Both the position numbers and the translations under genes were made by a program. Positions 1-5,171 of a stretch of 5,805 bases of DNA are shown here, piece after piece. Each line of letters opens with the position of its first letter. Within the stretch, counting starts at the first letter, position 1. This stretch comes from an uncultured Oscillospiraceae bacterium (GTDB taxonomy: Bacteria > Bacillota > Clostridia > Oscillospirales > Oscillospiraceae). The stretch covers positions 1 to 5,805 of the forward strand of contig CAADUV010000169.1 in NCBI GenBank assembly GCA_900752305.1, in the 5' to 3' direction. The notes below the pieces were generated by a model. That model made no database searches. It was not told the origin of the DNA and worked only from the letters and a program-made list of their open reading frames with translations.

Positions 1-99
1 GCGGGGACCGGGCGGAGCCGGCGGGGCCTGCCGGGGCTGCGACTGATTCCCGTCAAGAACATCCGAGAGGCGCTGGACTTGCTGCGCAACGGGATCTGA
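1..99 (+). CDS. C-terminal end of a truncated gene, possibly DNA repair protein RadA
   Basis: The frame is open from the first base and stops at TGA 97-99, leaving 32 C-terminal residues. The tail reads LRLIPVKNIREALDLLRNGI. An Ile/Val-x-x-Val-x-x-Ile-x-Glu-Ala-Leu ending is typical of the Lon-like domain that closes RadA/Sms, the ATPase that helps branch migration in recombinational repair; Lon proteases end in a related way. The preceding stretch rich in Arg and Gly carries no motif. With no catalytic region in view, the name is a guess from the tail alone. That this is the real C-terminus of a GC-rich gene is much safer. No convincing terminator follows, and the promoter of the next unit begins 11 bp after the stop. 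Confidence 0.4.
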   Translation, partial: AGTGRSRRGLPGLRLIPVKNIREALDLLRNGI

Positions 100-109
100 C
101 GGCTCGGTG

Positions 110-138
110 TTGACCGGGCGAGCGTGTTATATTATAAT
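110..138 (+). promoter_or_regulatory. Near-consensus sigma-A promoter
   Basis: The -35 box is TTGACC (110-115), the spacer is 17 bp, and the -10 box is a perfect TATAAT (133-138). Transcription should start near 145, giving a leader of about 100 nt before the ATG at 243. It is the best promoter match in the window. Confidence 0.85.
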
Positions 139-150
139 GTAGGGAAGCGT

Positions 151-188
151 GGACGGTGAGAGGCCGTCCTTTTCCCGCTGTGGGAAAA
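151..188 (+). promoter_or_regulatory. Two tandem hairpins in the leader of the small ORF
   Basis: Hairpin A pairs GGACGG (151-156) with CCGTCC (164-169) around a 7-nt loop. Hairpin B follows at once and pairs TTTTCCC (170-176) with GGGAAAA (182-188) around GCTGT. Both lie just after the predicted start site. No T-run follows hairpin B, so it is not an obvious terminator. It could be a 5' stabiliser, a protein-binding leader or part of a structured RNA. I do not recognise a known riboswitch class. Confidence 0.45.
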
Positions 189-216
189 AGTCAACAAAAT
201 CTGACGATTTGGAAGG
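186..216. repeat. Copy 1 of a 15-bp repeat; possible dif-like half site
   Basis: AAAAGTCAACAAAAT (186-200) recurs exactly at 587-601, and 13 bp of it recur inverted at 606-618. Read on the minus strand, 216 to 189 splits into CCTTCCAAATC, a 6-bp centre GTCAGA, and TTTTGTTGACT. This resembles the 11-6-11 plan of a Xer core site: one arm is identical to the palindrome upstream of the recombinase, and the other shares CTTCC with the left arm of Bacillus subtilis dif as I recall it. The repeat itself is certain; the recombination-site reading is speculative. An operator for a shared regulator would look the same. Confidence 0.5.
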
Positions 217-228
217 TTACACCTGGAA

Positions 229-236
229 AGGGGAGG
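229..236 (+). promoter_or_regulatory. Ribosome binding site that decides the small ORF start
   Basis: AGGGGAGG lies 6 nt before the ATG at 243. It favours that start over an in-frame GTG at 156, which lies inside hairpin A and has no comparable site. Confidence 0.75.
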
Positions 237-242
237 AATCCC

Positions 243-458
243 ATGGCCAACAACGGCGCTTTTATCGACAAAGGGACCCTTTTGGCGCAGCTGGAATGGA
301 TGCGGGACGGCGGCACCCAATACGACCGGTTCCGCACCCCGGCGGAAGTTGACGCTTATAACGCCGCCCTCCGAGATGTGACCCAGCGCATCAAGCGTAT
401 GCCCACCCGTTGCGTCACCAACAGTTGGACAGGCATCCAGCGGCGTGCGTCCGAGTGA
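243..458 (+). CDS. Small orphan protein of 71 residues
   Basis: I do not recognise this protein. It starts MANNGAFIDKGTLLAQLEWM and is soluble-looking, with no signal peptide or membrane segment. Residues about 33-52 (TPAEVDAYNAALRDVTQRIK) could form an amphipathic helix, and the last 20 residues are basic, with one Cys (57). Support for it being a real gene is the consensus promoter upstream, the strong ribosome binding site and codon use like the neighbouring genes. It sits alone between the partial first gene and the recombinase, and lies between two copies of the 13-15 bp repeat, which suggests co-regulation with, or mobilisation by, the recombinase. Its odd C-terminal tail could also mean a truncated or frameshifted gene. 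Confidence 0.6.
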   Translation: MANNGAFIDKGTLLAQLEWMRDGGTQYDRFRTPAEVDAYNAALRDVTQRIKRMPTRCVTNSWTGIQRRASE

Positions 459-532
459 GTCCGCCAAAACATTCGCCATACAGTATTCCAACTGAAAACC
501 CATTGATAAACACGGTTCTCAAACCAGGCTGT

Positions 533-550
533 CAGGCAGAACAATGCCTG
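533..550 (+). other. Small hairpin downstream of the orphan ORF
   Basis: CAGGCA (533-538) pairs with TGCCTG (545-550) around GAACAA. An alternative pairing is CCAGGC (524-529) with GCCTGG (546-551). No T-tract follows, so an intrinsic terminator is not supported, but it may mark the 3' end of the small transcript. The rest of 459-580 shows no gene. Confidence 0.3.
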
Positions 551-558
551 GGGGAACG

Positions 559-589
559 TTGAGACGCAGCAAAAAGGCAGAAATATAAA
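559..589 (+). promoter_or_regulatory. Candidate promoter for the recombinase, overlapping the palindrome
   Basis: TTGAGA (559-564) and TATAAA (584-589) are separated by 19 bp, which is long. This would start transcription inside the inverted repeat at about 596. A competing possibility is TTGACT (612-617, inside the right arm), 17 bp, CATCAT (635-640). Either way the palindrome overlaps promoter elements of the recombinase gene. Confidence 0.3.
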
Positions 590-618
590 AGTCAACAAAA
601 TAAAAATTTTGTTGACTT
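587..618. repeat. Perfect 13-bp inverted repeat with dif-like 11-6-11 layout
   Basis: AAGTCAACAAAAT (589-601) is the exact reverse complement of 606-618, with only AAAA between them. Seen as a core site it is AGTCAACAAAA (590-600), TAAAAA (601-606), TTTTGTTGACT (607-617), in total 28 bp. The right arm matches the XerD-side arm of B. subtilis dif (TTATGTAAACT, recalled) at 8 of 11 positions, and that of E. coli dif (TTATGTTAAAT) at 8 of 11. It ends 40 bp before a tyrosine recombinase start codon. Its full symmetry is unusual for dif, which has unequal arms. An operator or RNA hairpin are the alternatives. Confidence 0.6.
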
Positions 619-658
619 CGGGGCATCTGTCTACCATCATATAAAGGAACCTGAGCCT

Positions 659-1630
659 ATGAGCACCATATCCAACGCACCCACCATCCTGAAGGACTTC
701 TTGTCCTACCACGAGACGGTCAAGGCCCATTCGGCCAAAACCGTCGATGAATACTTCTTAGACATGCGCACCTTCTTCCGATATCTGAAACGCAGCCGCG
801 GCCTGGTCTCGCCGGACACCCCGTGGGACAGCATCTCCATTGCCGATGTGGACTTGGAGCTGGTCGGCTCCGTGTCGCTGAGCGAGATCTACGACTATCT
901 CATCTTCCTCAGCCGAGAGCGCCAGCTGAACACCGCGTCTCTCGCCCGGAAGATCGCCGCCATCCGTTCCTTCTACCGTTACCTGACCAGCAAAGCCCAC
1001 CTGCTGGAGGAAAATCCGGTGCAGGAACTGGACTCGCCGCGGATGAAGAAAACGCTGCCGCGGTACTTGACCTTGGAGGAATCGCTGACGCTGCTGGACG
1101 CGGTCCAGGGCAAAAATAAGGAGCGGGATTACTGCATCCTGATGCTCTTCCTGAACTGCGGCCTGCGTATCTCCGAGCTGGTGAACCTGAACGTGTCCGA
1201 CATCCAGGGCGACACCATCCGAGTGCTGGGCAAAGGCAACAAAGAGCGCATCCTGTACCTGAACGACGGCTGCAAGGCCGCGTTGGAGTCCTATCTGACG
1301 GTGCGTGCCATGCTATCTTTGCAACATGAACCGGCGCTGTTCGTCTCCAACCGGCGGACACGCATCACCCGGGCCGGCGTCCACAAAATGGTAAAAAAAT
1401 ACTTGCTCACCGCCGGTCTGGACGCCAGCAAGTACTCCGCTCACAAGCTCCGCCACACGGCGGCCACGCTGATGCTGCAGAACGGCGTGGACGTGCGCAC
1501 CCTCCAGGAGGTGCTGGGACACGACCACCTGAACACCACACAGATCTATACTCACATCTCCAACGACGACCTGCAGATTGCGGCCAAGGCCAATCCGCTG
1601 GCAGATGCACGTCAGAAAAAAGGCAGCTGA
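659..1630 (+). CDS. XerC/XerD-type tyrosine recombinase
   Basis: This 323-residue protein cuts and rejoins DNA through a covalent 3'-phosphotyrosine intermediate. The N-terminal helical core-binding domain spans about residues 8-112. It carries an insert of roughly 25 residues after FRYLKR (SRGLVSPDTPWDSISIADVD) that makes it longer than the usual 290-310 residues; I associate such an insert with clostridial Xer homologues. The catalytic domain spans about 133-312 with every active-site residue present: R170 (NCGLRISEL), K192 (GKGNKER), H262 and R265 (HKLRH), H288 (LGHDH) and nucleophile Y297 (IYTH). The start ATG has AAAGGA (643-648) 10 nt upstream. It could be the host chromosome-dimer resolvase or a Xer paralogue with its own site; the dif-like palindrome just upstream fits a recombinase that acts at, or is controlled from, its own promoter. 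No phage or transposon gene accompanies it. Confidence 0.92.
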   Translation: MSTISNAPTILKDFLSYHETVKAHSAKTVDEYFLDMRTFFRYLKRSRGLVSPDTPWDSISIADVDLELVGSVSLSEIYDYLIFLSRERQLNTASLARKIAAIRSFYRYLTSKAHLLEENPVQELDSPRMKKTLPRYLTLEESLTLLDAVQGKNKERDYCILMLFLNCGLRISELVNLNVSDIQGDTIRVLGKGNKERILYLNDGCKAALESYLTVRAMLSLQHEPALFVSNRRTRITRAGVHKMVKKYLLTAGLDASKYSAHKLRHTAATLMLQNGVDVRTLQEVLGHDHLNTTQIYTHISNDDLQIAAKANPLADARQKKGS

Positions 1631-1645
1631 AAAGCTGCCTTTTTT
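1616..1645. terminator. Bidirectional intrinsic terminator between convergent genes
   Basis: GGCAGCT (1622-1628) pairs with AGCTGCC (1633-1639) around GAAA, flanked by six A on the left and six T on the right, so it works on both strands. The recombinase stop codon TGA (1628-1630) lies inside the stem and loop. The minus-strand hydrolase gene ends 6 bp from it. Confidence 0.93.
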
Positions 1646-1651
1646 GCGCAT

Positions 1652-2227
1652 TTAACAAGGCTTCGCCTGCTGGGCCTGTGCCACCATCCGTTCCAGCTGT
1701 TCCTTGGTCTGAATGGTCTCGTCCGGTATCAGATGCCGGGTGCCGATGAGGTGCTCCAGGCACAGGATGGCGGCGTCAAAATACTCCGGCCCACCGGCGC
1801 AGCTGCAATAGGCGGTGAGGACGAAGGGCCGCACCCCTGCCTCGAAAAAGTCGGTGGCTGTCTCCAGCACGCAACACCCCAAGTCCAGCCCGGCCAAAAA
1901 CACCTCCTCCGGGTACTTGTCCCCGTTGTCCTGGAGCAGGAATTTCCGCATGGTCTCGGTGTAGCCGGAATAGCCGATCTTCTCGTCTACGTAGTCCACA
2001 TGCTCCAAAATCTCCGGCGGGATGGTCTGTTCTGCCTCGGTCAGCAGCTTATCCCAGCCCATCAGGCGGATGATGTTACTGCCGGCGGTGTTCACGTAGC
2101 GGGTTGCGATGACGCGGTCGAACAATTGTTCGTCCAACAGCTGGTGTATCTTCTGCAGCATCACCTGGTTGCCCGCGTTGTGCAGGAACCCATTCTGTAC
2201 GTCCACTAAGATCAACGTCCGTCTCAT
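1652..2227 (-). CDS. Isochorismatase-like cysteine hydrolase
   Basis: This 191-residue cytosolic enzyme belongs to the isochorismatase/nicotinamidase superfamily. The expected triad is visible: Asp9 in LILVDVQNGFL, Lys83 in YVDEKIGYSGY, and nucleophile Cys119 in LDLGCCVLETATDFFEAG, where the preceding Cys118 makes an unusual Cys pair. The Asp-x-His motif that binds metal in true nicotinamidases is absent (the region reads ATRYVNTAGSN), so pncA is not supported and the substrate is unknown. The ATG at 2227 was chosen because the conserved first beta-strand begins right after it and GAGGG-type ribosome binding sequence (minus strand, about 2231-2243) precedes it; the frame stays open upstream to 2413 but runs through a terminator. 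The gene appears monocistronic, converging on the recombinase. No clear promoter is visible in 2228-2301. Confidence 0.88.
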   Translation of the reverse strand: MRRTLILVDVQNGFLHNAGNQVMLQKIHQLLDEQLFDRVIATRYVNTAGSNIIRLMGWDKLLTEAEQTIPPEILEHVDYVDEKIGYSGYTETMRKFLLQDNGDKYPEEVFLAGLDLGCCVLETATDFFEAGVRPFVLTAYCSCAGGPEYFDAAILCLEHLIGTRHLIPDETIQTKEQLERMVAQAQQAKPC

Positions 2228-2301
2228 GAGCACTTCCCTCTCCCCTCTTGAAATTCCATTCACTGCCATCAGTTTGCCGCAGGCGGCTGGTTTTATGCGA
2301 G

Positions 2302-2335
2302 AAAAAATCCACCAGGTGTCCTGGTGGATTTTTTT
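2302..2335 (-). terminator. Strong intrinsic terminator of the two-component operon
   Basis: A perfect 15-bp stem pairs 2302-2316 (A-run, then TCCACCAGG) with 2320-2334 (CCTGGTGGA, then T-run) around a 3-nt loop. Read on the minus strand it ends in six T. The lipoprotein stop codon (2334-2336) overlaps its base. The A and T runs are symmetrical, so it can act in both directions. Confidence 0.93.
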
Positions 2336-2960
2336 AGTCGTCAACCTCTGCGTCCAATATCTTGCCGGTCTTGGCGTCGATCTCGTATTCATATTCATAC
2401 CGTCCGTGCTCAAATTCTACCTGATAAATCATCACTCCGTCGTCCTCTTCCAGCTTGCAGGATAAGTCGCAGATGTCTGCCTGTTTCAGCCCCGCGTGGC
2501 GGAGTGCGATCTGGATGACATCCCCTCTGGGCAGGTAGCCGGTCATCACCGGAGCGGCGGTGTCCTGCTTGGGCTCAGCGGGTTTTGATGTGTTATCTTT
2601 GGTGGTCGTTTGGTCGCTCTTGGTGGCGGGTTTGGTCACTTTTTCCGTGGTTTTGTTCGGTTTTTTCACTGTTTTTGTAGACGAATCGTTTTTTTCTGCC
2701 GTTGTGACAGTCTGCTTCGACGGCTGCTGCACATCCTCCGCCGGCGGCAGGGGTTCCGTGCTGTCTGCACTGGAAGCATCCGTGCCTTCCGGCGTGTCAT
2801 CAGACTGAGCCGGTGCTGCCGCACTGGCAGTGTGCTGCCCCAACGTGGGCGGCGTGGACTGGCTGGCGCTGACGGGCTGACTGGTGTGCTGTCCGTGAGC
2901 GGCGCACCCGGCCAGGCACAGGCAGAGGGCGACCATCAGCCCTCCCAATGTTTTTTTCAT
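2334..2960 (-). CDS. PepSY-domain lipoprotein
   Basis: This is a 208-residue exported lipoprotein. MKKTLGGLMVALCLCLAGC is a signal peptide with lipobox LAGC, so Cys19 should be lipidated and anchored on the outer face of the membrane. Residues about 20-140 are a low-complexity linker, first rich in Ser, Gln, Ala and Pro, then in Thr, Lys and Pro; it probably spans the cell wall. Residues about 145-206 form one PepSY domain (ALRHAGL, then the YEYEYEIDAKTGKIL strand pair). PepSY domains occur in protease propeptides and sensory membrane proteins and are thought to inhibit peptidases or bind peptides. Its ATG overlaps the kinase stop as ATGA, with AGGAGG upstream inside the kinase gene, so translation is coupled. 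Being last in the operon, it may be an accessory sensor or feedback partner of the kinase; this is inferred from position only. Confidence 0.85.
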   Translation of the reverse strand: MKKTLGGLMVALCLCLAGCAAHGQHTSQPVSASQSTPPTLGQHTASAAAPAQSDDTPEGTDASSADSTEPLPPAEDVQQPSKQTVTTAEKNDSSTKTVKKPNKTTEKVTKPATKSDQTTTKDNTSKPAEPKQDTAAPVMTGYLPRGDVIQIALRHAGLKQADICDLSCKLEEDDGVMIYQVEFEHGRYEYEYEIDAKTGKILDAEVDD

Positions 2961-4312
2961 GTCTCTACCTCCTGTCGGGCGGGAAAGGTGACAAAAAACC
3001 GACTGCCCTCTCCCGGCGTACTTTCTACTGAAATGCGTCCGCCGTGCTGGCGGATGATCTGGTCACACATGGCCAGACCCAACCCCAGCCCGCCGGATTT
3101 CCGTGCGCGGGCACCGTCCACCTGGTAGAAGCGCTGGAAGATGCGCTTCTGGTGCTCCGGCTCGATGCCCACGCCGTCGTCGGCTACGGTCAGGGTCACG
3201 GTGTCGTGGTGGCAGGTCAGGGTGACCAAAATTTCTGACTTGGCGTAGCGGACGGCGTTGTTGAGTAAGTTGATGACCAGGCGGATCATCATGTCCTGAT
3301 GCACCTCCGCCGTCACCGGTTCCAGCTCCCATCGCAGGGTCAGATGCTCCGGCAGCAGCTCCTGCTGGTCCTCGCAGATGACCTCCACCAGCTCGGTCAG
3401 GTCAGTCTCCTCCCGTGCCAGCTGGGTCTGACCCTGCTCCATCCGGCTCAGGGTCAGCATTTCTTCCGTCATCCGGGACATCCGTTTCCCCTGCCGCTGG
3501 ATGACCTCCAGGGCGGCGGTCTGCTCCGCCTGCTCGGCCCCTAAGGCGTACTGGCACTCGGCCAGGATGACCGCCGTGGGCGTCCGCAGCTCGTGGGATA
3601 CGTCGGAAATGAACTGCTGTTCCGCCTGGAAGGAGTCTTCCAACCGGTCGAACATCCGGTTCAGCGTCCCGGCCAGGTGATACAGCTCGTCCCGCTCCCC
3701 GTTCACCGGGATGCGCCGGGACAGGTCCTGCCCGCCGGAGATGCTGTCCGCCTGCTGGCGCAGCTCGTCCACCACCCGGAAGGCATTGCGGGTGATGAGC
3801 CACCCGCCCAGGGCGGCCAGGACGACCAGGGTGGGCAGGACGATGAGGATGACCCGCACCACACTGTCTAGGATGAACTGGGTGCCGATGGCCTCGTAGA
3901 TGCCGCGAATCCACACGCCGCCTGACTCAAACTCCAACAGGTGGTCGTAGACGTAATAGGTGGTGTTCCCCTGCCGGACGGCCTGGAAGGCGTGGTTGGC
4001 GGCGTCGATGCCATTTGGGAACTTTCTGGGCCAGGAACCGTCCAAAAACTGATATTTTTCATCGTAAAAGAGCAGATAAATTCCACCTTCGTAGGTGTCC
4101 ACCGGCTCCAAAAAGGTCACGTCCGTCCCGTCGTACACCAGCAGGTCAGCGGCGTGGTTGACGGCGTTCTCCAGGATTTTTTTCGCCTGCATCTCCTCCA
4201 TGGAGTCGCTCATGACCAGCACCGCCGCCGCCACCAGACCCACCAGCACGGCCAGCAAGGTGGTGTACCACAGGGTGACCCGGGTCTTGATGCTCAGCCG
4301 CTTCCGCTTCAT
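2957..4312 (-). CDS. HAMP-domain sensor histidine kinase
   Basis: This 451-residue membrane kinase is the sensor of the two-component pair. A first membrane helix (about 14-34) and a second (about 149-173) enclose an extracellular region of some 113 residues without a domain I recognise. HAMP follows (about 174-226). The HisKA dimerisation domain has phosphoacceptor His240 in DVSHELRTP. The ATPase domain (about 337-446) has the N box (LVINLLNNAVRY, Asn348 and Asn352), G1 box (DDGVGIEP), F box (IFQRFYQVDG) and G2 box (GGLGLGLAM). All catalytic motifs are intact. The start ATG overlaps the regulator stop as ATGA, and the stop overlaps the lipoprotein start the same way. The stimulus is unknown; the neighbouring lipoprotein and fibronectin-type protein suggest an envelope or cell-surface signal. 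Confidence 0.95.
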   Translation of the reverse strand: MKRKRLSIKTRVTLWYTTLLAVLVGLVAAAVLVMSDSMEEMQAKKILENAVNHAADLLVYDGTDVTFLEPVDTYEGGIYLLFYDEKYQFLDGSWPRKFPNGIDAANHAFQAVRQGNTTYYVYDHLLEFESGGVWIRGIYEAIGTQFILDSVVRVILIVLPTLVVLAALGGWLITRNAFRVVDELRQQADSISGGQDLSRRIPVNGERDELYHLAGTLNRMFDRLEDSFQAEQQFISDVSHELRTPTAVILAECQYALGAEQAEQTAALEVIQRQGKRMSRMTEEMLTLSRMEQGQTQLAREETDLTELVEVICEDQQELLPEHLTLRWELEPVTAEVHQDMMIRLVINLLNNAVRYAKSEILVTLTCHHDTVTLTVADDGVGIEPEHQKRIFQRFYQVDGARARKSGGLGLGLAMCDQIIRQHGGRISVESTPGEGSRFFVTFPARQEVET

Positions 4313-4980
4313 GGCAGTTTGAGGACGTATCCGCTGCCTCGGATGGTATGGATGAGCTTCACCGGGTGGTCTTTGTCGATCTTTCGCCGGAGGTAGCGGA
4401 TGTAGACGTCCACGATGTTGGAGCTGCCCTCGTAGTCGAAGCCCCAGATGTTTTCCTCGATCTGGATGCGGGAGAGCACCACGCCCTTGTTGCGGATGAG
4501 GTATTCCAGCAGGGCGTACTCCTTGGCGGACAGCTTCAGCTCTACCCCACCACGCTCCACCCGTTTGCTGCGGATGTCCAAGGTCAGGTCGTCGATGGTG
4601 AACAGGTTGCTCCGCTCCCCACCCCGTTTCCGAGTCATGACCCGGAGGCGGGCCAGCAGCTCGTCGAAGGCGAAGGGTTTCACCAGGTAATCGTCCGCGC
4701 CTGCGTCCAGGCCGGTCACCCGGTCGTCGATGCTGTCCCGGGCGGTGAGGAACAGCACCGGCGTGTGGTCACCCTGGCGGCGGAGCTGCTCCACCACTTG
4801 CAGGCCGCTGCGCTTGGGCATCATGATGTCCAATATCACCGCGTCATATTCCACGCTGGCCAGGTAGTCCAGTGCCTCCTCCCCGTCAAAGCAGCCGTCT
4901 ACGCAGTAGTCCTCGGAGCGGAGCTTTTTGCATAGGATTTCATTGAGGTCCCGTTCGTCCTCCGCCACTAAAATGCGCAT
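4309..4980 (-). CDS. OmpR/PhoB-family response regulator
   Basis: This 223-residue regulator is first in the operon. The receiver domain (about 2-115) has the acidic pair Glu7/Asp8, phosphoacceptor Asp51 (VILDIMMP), Thr79 (LFLTARD) and Lys101 (LVKPF). The winged-helix DNA-binding domain (about 125-221) has the typical LSAKEYALLEYLIRN stretch, recognition-helix region NIVDVYIRYLRRKI and terminal hairpin IRGSGYVL. The ATG at 4980 was chosen because the receiver strand MRILVAEDE begins there, with AAGGAGG (minus strand) 8-10 nt upstream; an upstream in-frame start would cross the promoter. Regulators of this type bind as dimers to direct repeats about 11 bp apart, exactly what lies in front of this gene, so positive autoregulation is likely. 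Confidence 0.96.
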   Translation of the reverse strand: MRILVAEDERDLNEILCKKLRSEDYCVDGCFDGEEALDYLASVEYDAVILDIMMPKRSGLQVVEQLRRQGDHTPVLFLTARDSIDDRVTGLDAGADDYLVKPFAFDELLARLRVMTRKRGGERSNLFTIDDLTLDIRSKRVERGGVELKLSAKEYALLEYLIRNKGVVLSRIQIEENIWGFDYEGSSNIVDVYIRYLRRKIDKDHPVKLIHTIRGSGYVLKLP

Positions 4981-5013
4981 ATTTTGTGCCCTCCTTTCCC
5001 GTTTGTTTTTATC

Positions 5014-5019
5014 AGTATA
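5014..5019 (-). promoter_or_regulatory. -10 box of the two-component operon promoter
   Basis: On the minus strand TATACT occupies 5019-5014, 11 bp downstream of the operator repeats at 5031-5048. No good -35 box is present at the expected place (5037-5042), which is covered by a TTCTCAT repeat. That is the arrangement of an activator-dependent promoter of pho-box type. Confidence 0.7.
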
Positions 5020-5030
5020 CCATAGAAAGG

Positions 5031-5048
5031 ATGAGAAGAACATGAGAA
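5031..5048 (-). promoter_or_regulatory. Pho-box-like operator for the two-component operon
   Basis: The minus strand reads TTCTCATGTTCTTCTCAT: two perfect 7-bp repeats separated by 4 bp, with an 11-bp period. The end of the second repeat is 11 bp from the -10 box. The spacing equals that of the E. coli PhoB box (CTGTCAT, 4 bp, CTGTCAT), though the repeat sequence differs. It is the likely binding site of the adjacent response regulator. Confidence 0.75.
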
Positions 5049-5082
5049 CCGGACGGGGTGGACGGCAAAATTTTTTTCATTT

Positions 5083-5100
5083 TTCTCATGTGTTTCTCAT
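5083..5100 (+). promoter_or_regulatory. Pho-box-like operator for the fibronectin-type gene
   Basis: TTCTCATGTGTTTCTCAT carries the same two 7-bp repeats with an 11-bp period. It is identical at 16 of 18 positions to the operator at 5031-5048 but faces the other way. The second repeat ends 10 bp before the -10 box at 5111. Confidence 0.75.
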
Positions 5101-5110
5101 TTTCTCCCGG

Positions 5111-5116
5111 TATCAT
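5111..5116 (+). promoter_or_regulatory. -10 box of the fibronectin-type gene promoter
   Basis: TATCAT (5111-5116) matches TATAAT at five of six positions and lies 10 bp after the operator repeats. As on the other side, no independent -35 box is seen. Transcription should start near 5123, giving a leader of about 50 nt. Confidence 0.6.
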
Positions 5117-5171
5117 AACGCCATCGAAACAAAACAACCGACGCAAAACCAAACCGAAGGAGGAACCCCAC

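Noticed and set aside
102..123. GCTCG and CGAGC pair across 12 nt just after the first gene: possible terminator
   Set aside because: The stem is only 5 bp, no T-run follows, and it overlaps the much better promoter at 110-138.
156..242. N-terminal extension of the small ORF to a GTG at 156
   Set aside because: There is no ribosome binding site, it starts inside a hairpin, and a strong site precedes the ATG at 243.
659..1630. Recombinase as a phage or conjugative-element integrase
   Set aside because: No excisionase, phage, relaxase or tRNA attachment site is nearby. Length and motifs fit the Xer group better.
1652..2227. Calling the hydrolase nicotinamidase (pncA)
   Set aside because: The metal-binding Asp-x-His motif is missing.
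2228..2413. Longer N-terminus for the isochorismatase-like enzyme
   Set aside because: It would run through the perfect 15-bp terminator and into the lipoprotein gene. The conserved fold starts at the ATG at 2227.
2689..2957. Runs of seven A (mRNA sense) in the lipoprotein gene as phase-variation tracts
   Set aside because: Seven is short for slippage, and they encode ordinary Lys/Asn-type codons in a low-complexity linker and the signal peptide.
3402..4935. Long open frames on the strand opposite, or in other frames of, the kinase and regulator genes
   Set aside because: They are products of high GC and third-position bias. Their translations are rich in Arg, Gly, Pro and His, show no domain, and have no promoter or ribosome binding site.
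4981..5043. Longer N-terminus for the response regulator
   Set aside because: It would cover the -10 box and operator. The receiver domain starts at 4980 behind a strong ribosome binding site.
5051..5065. GGACGG direct repeat between the two operators, also present in the leader hairpin at 151-156
   Set aside because: A 6-mer this GC-rich is expected by chance here, and it is not in register with the 11-bp repeats.
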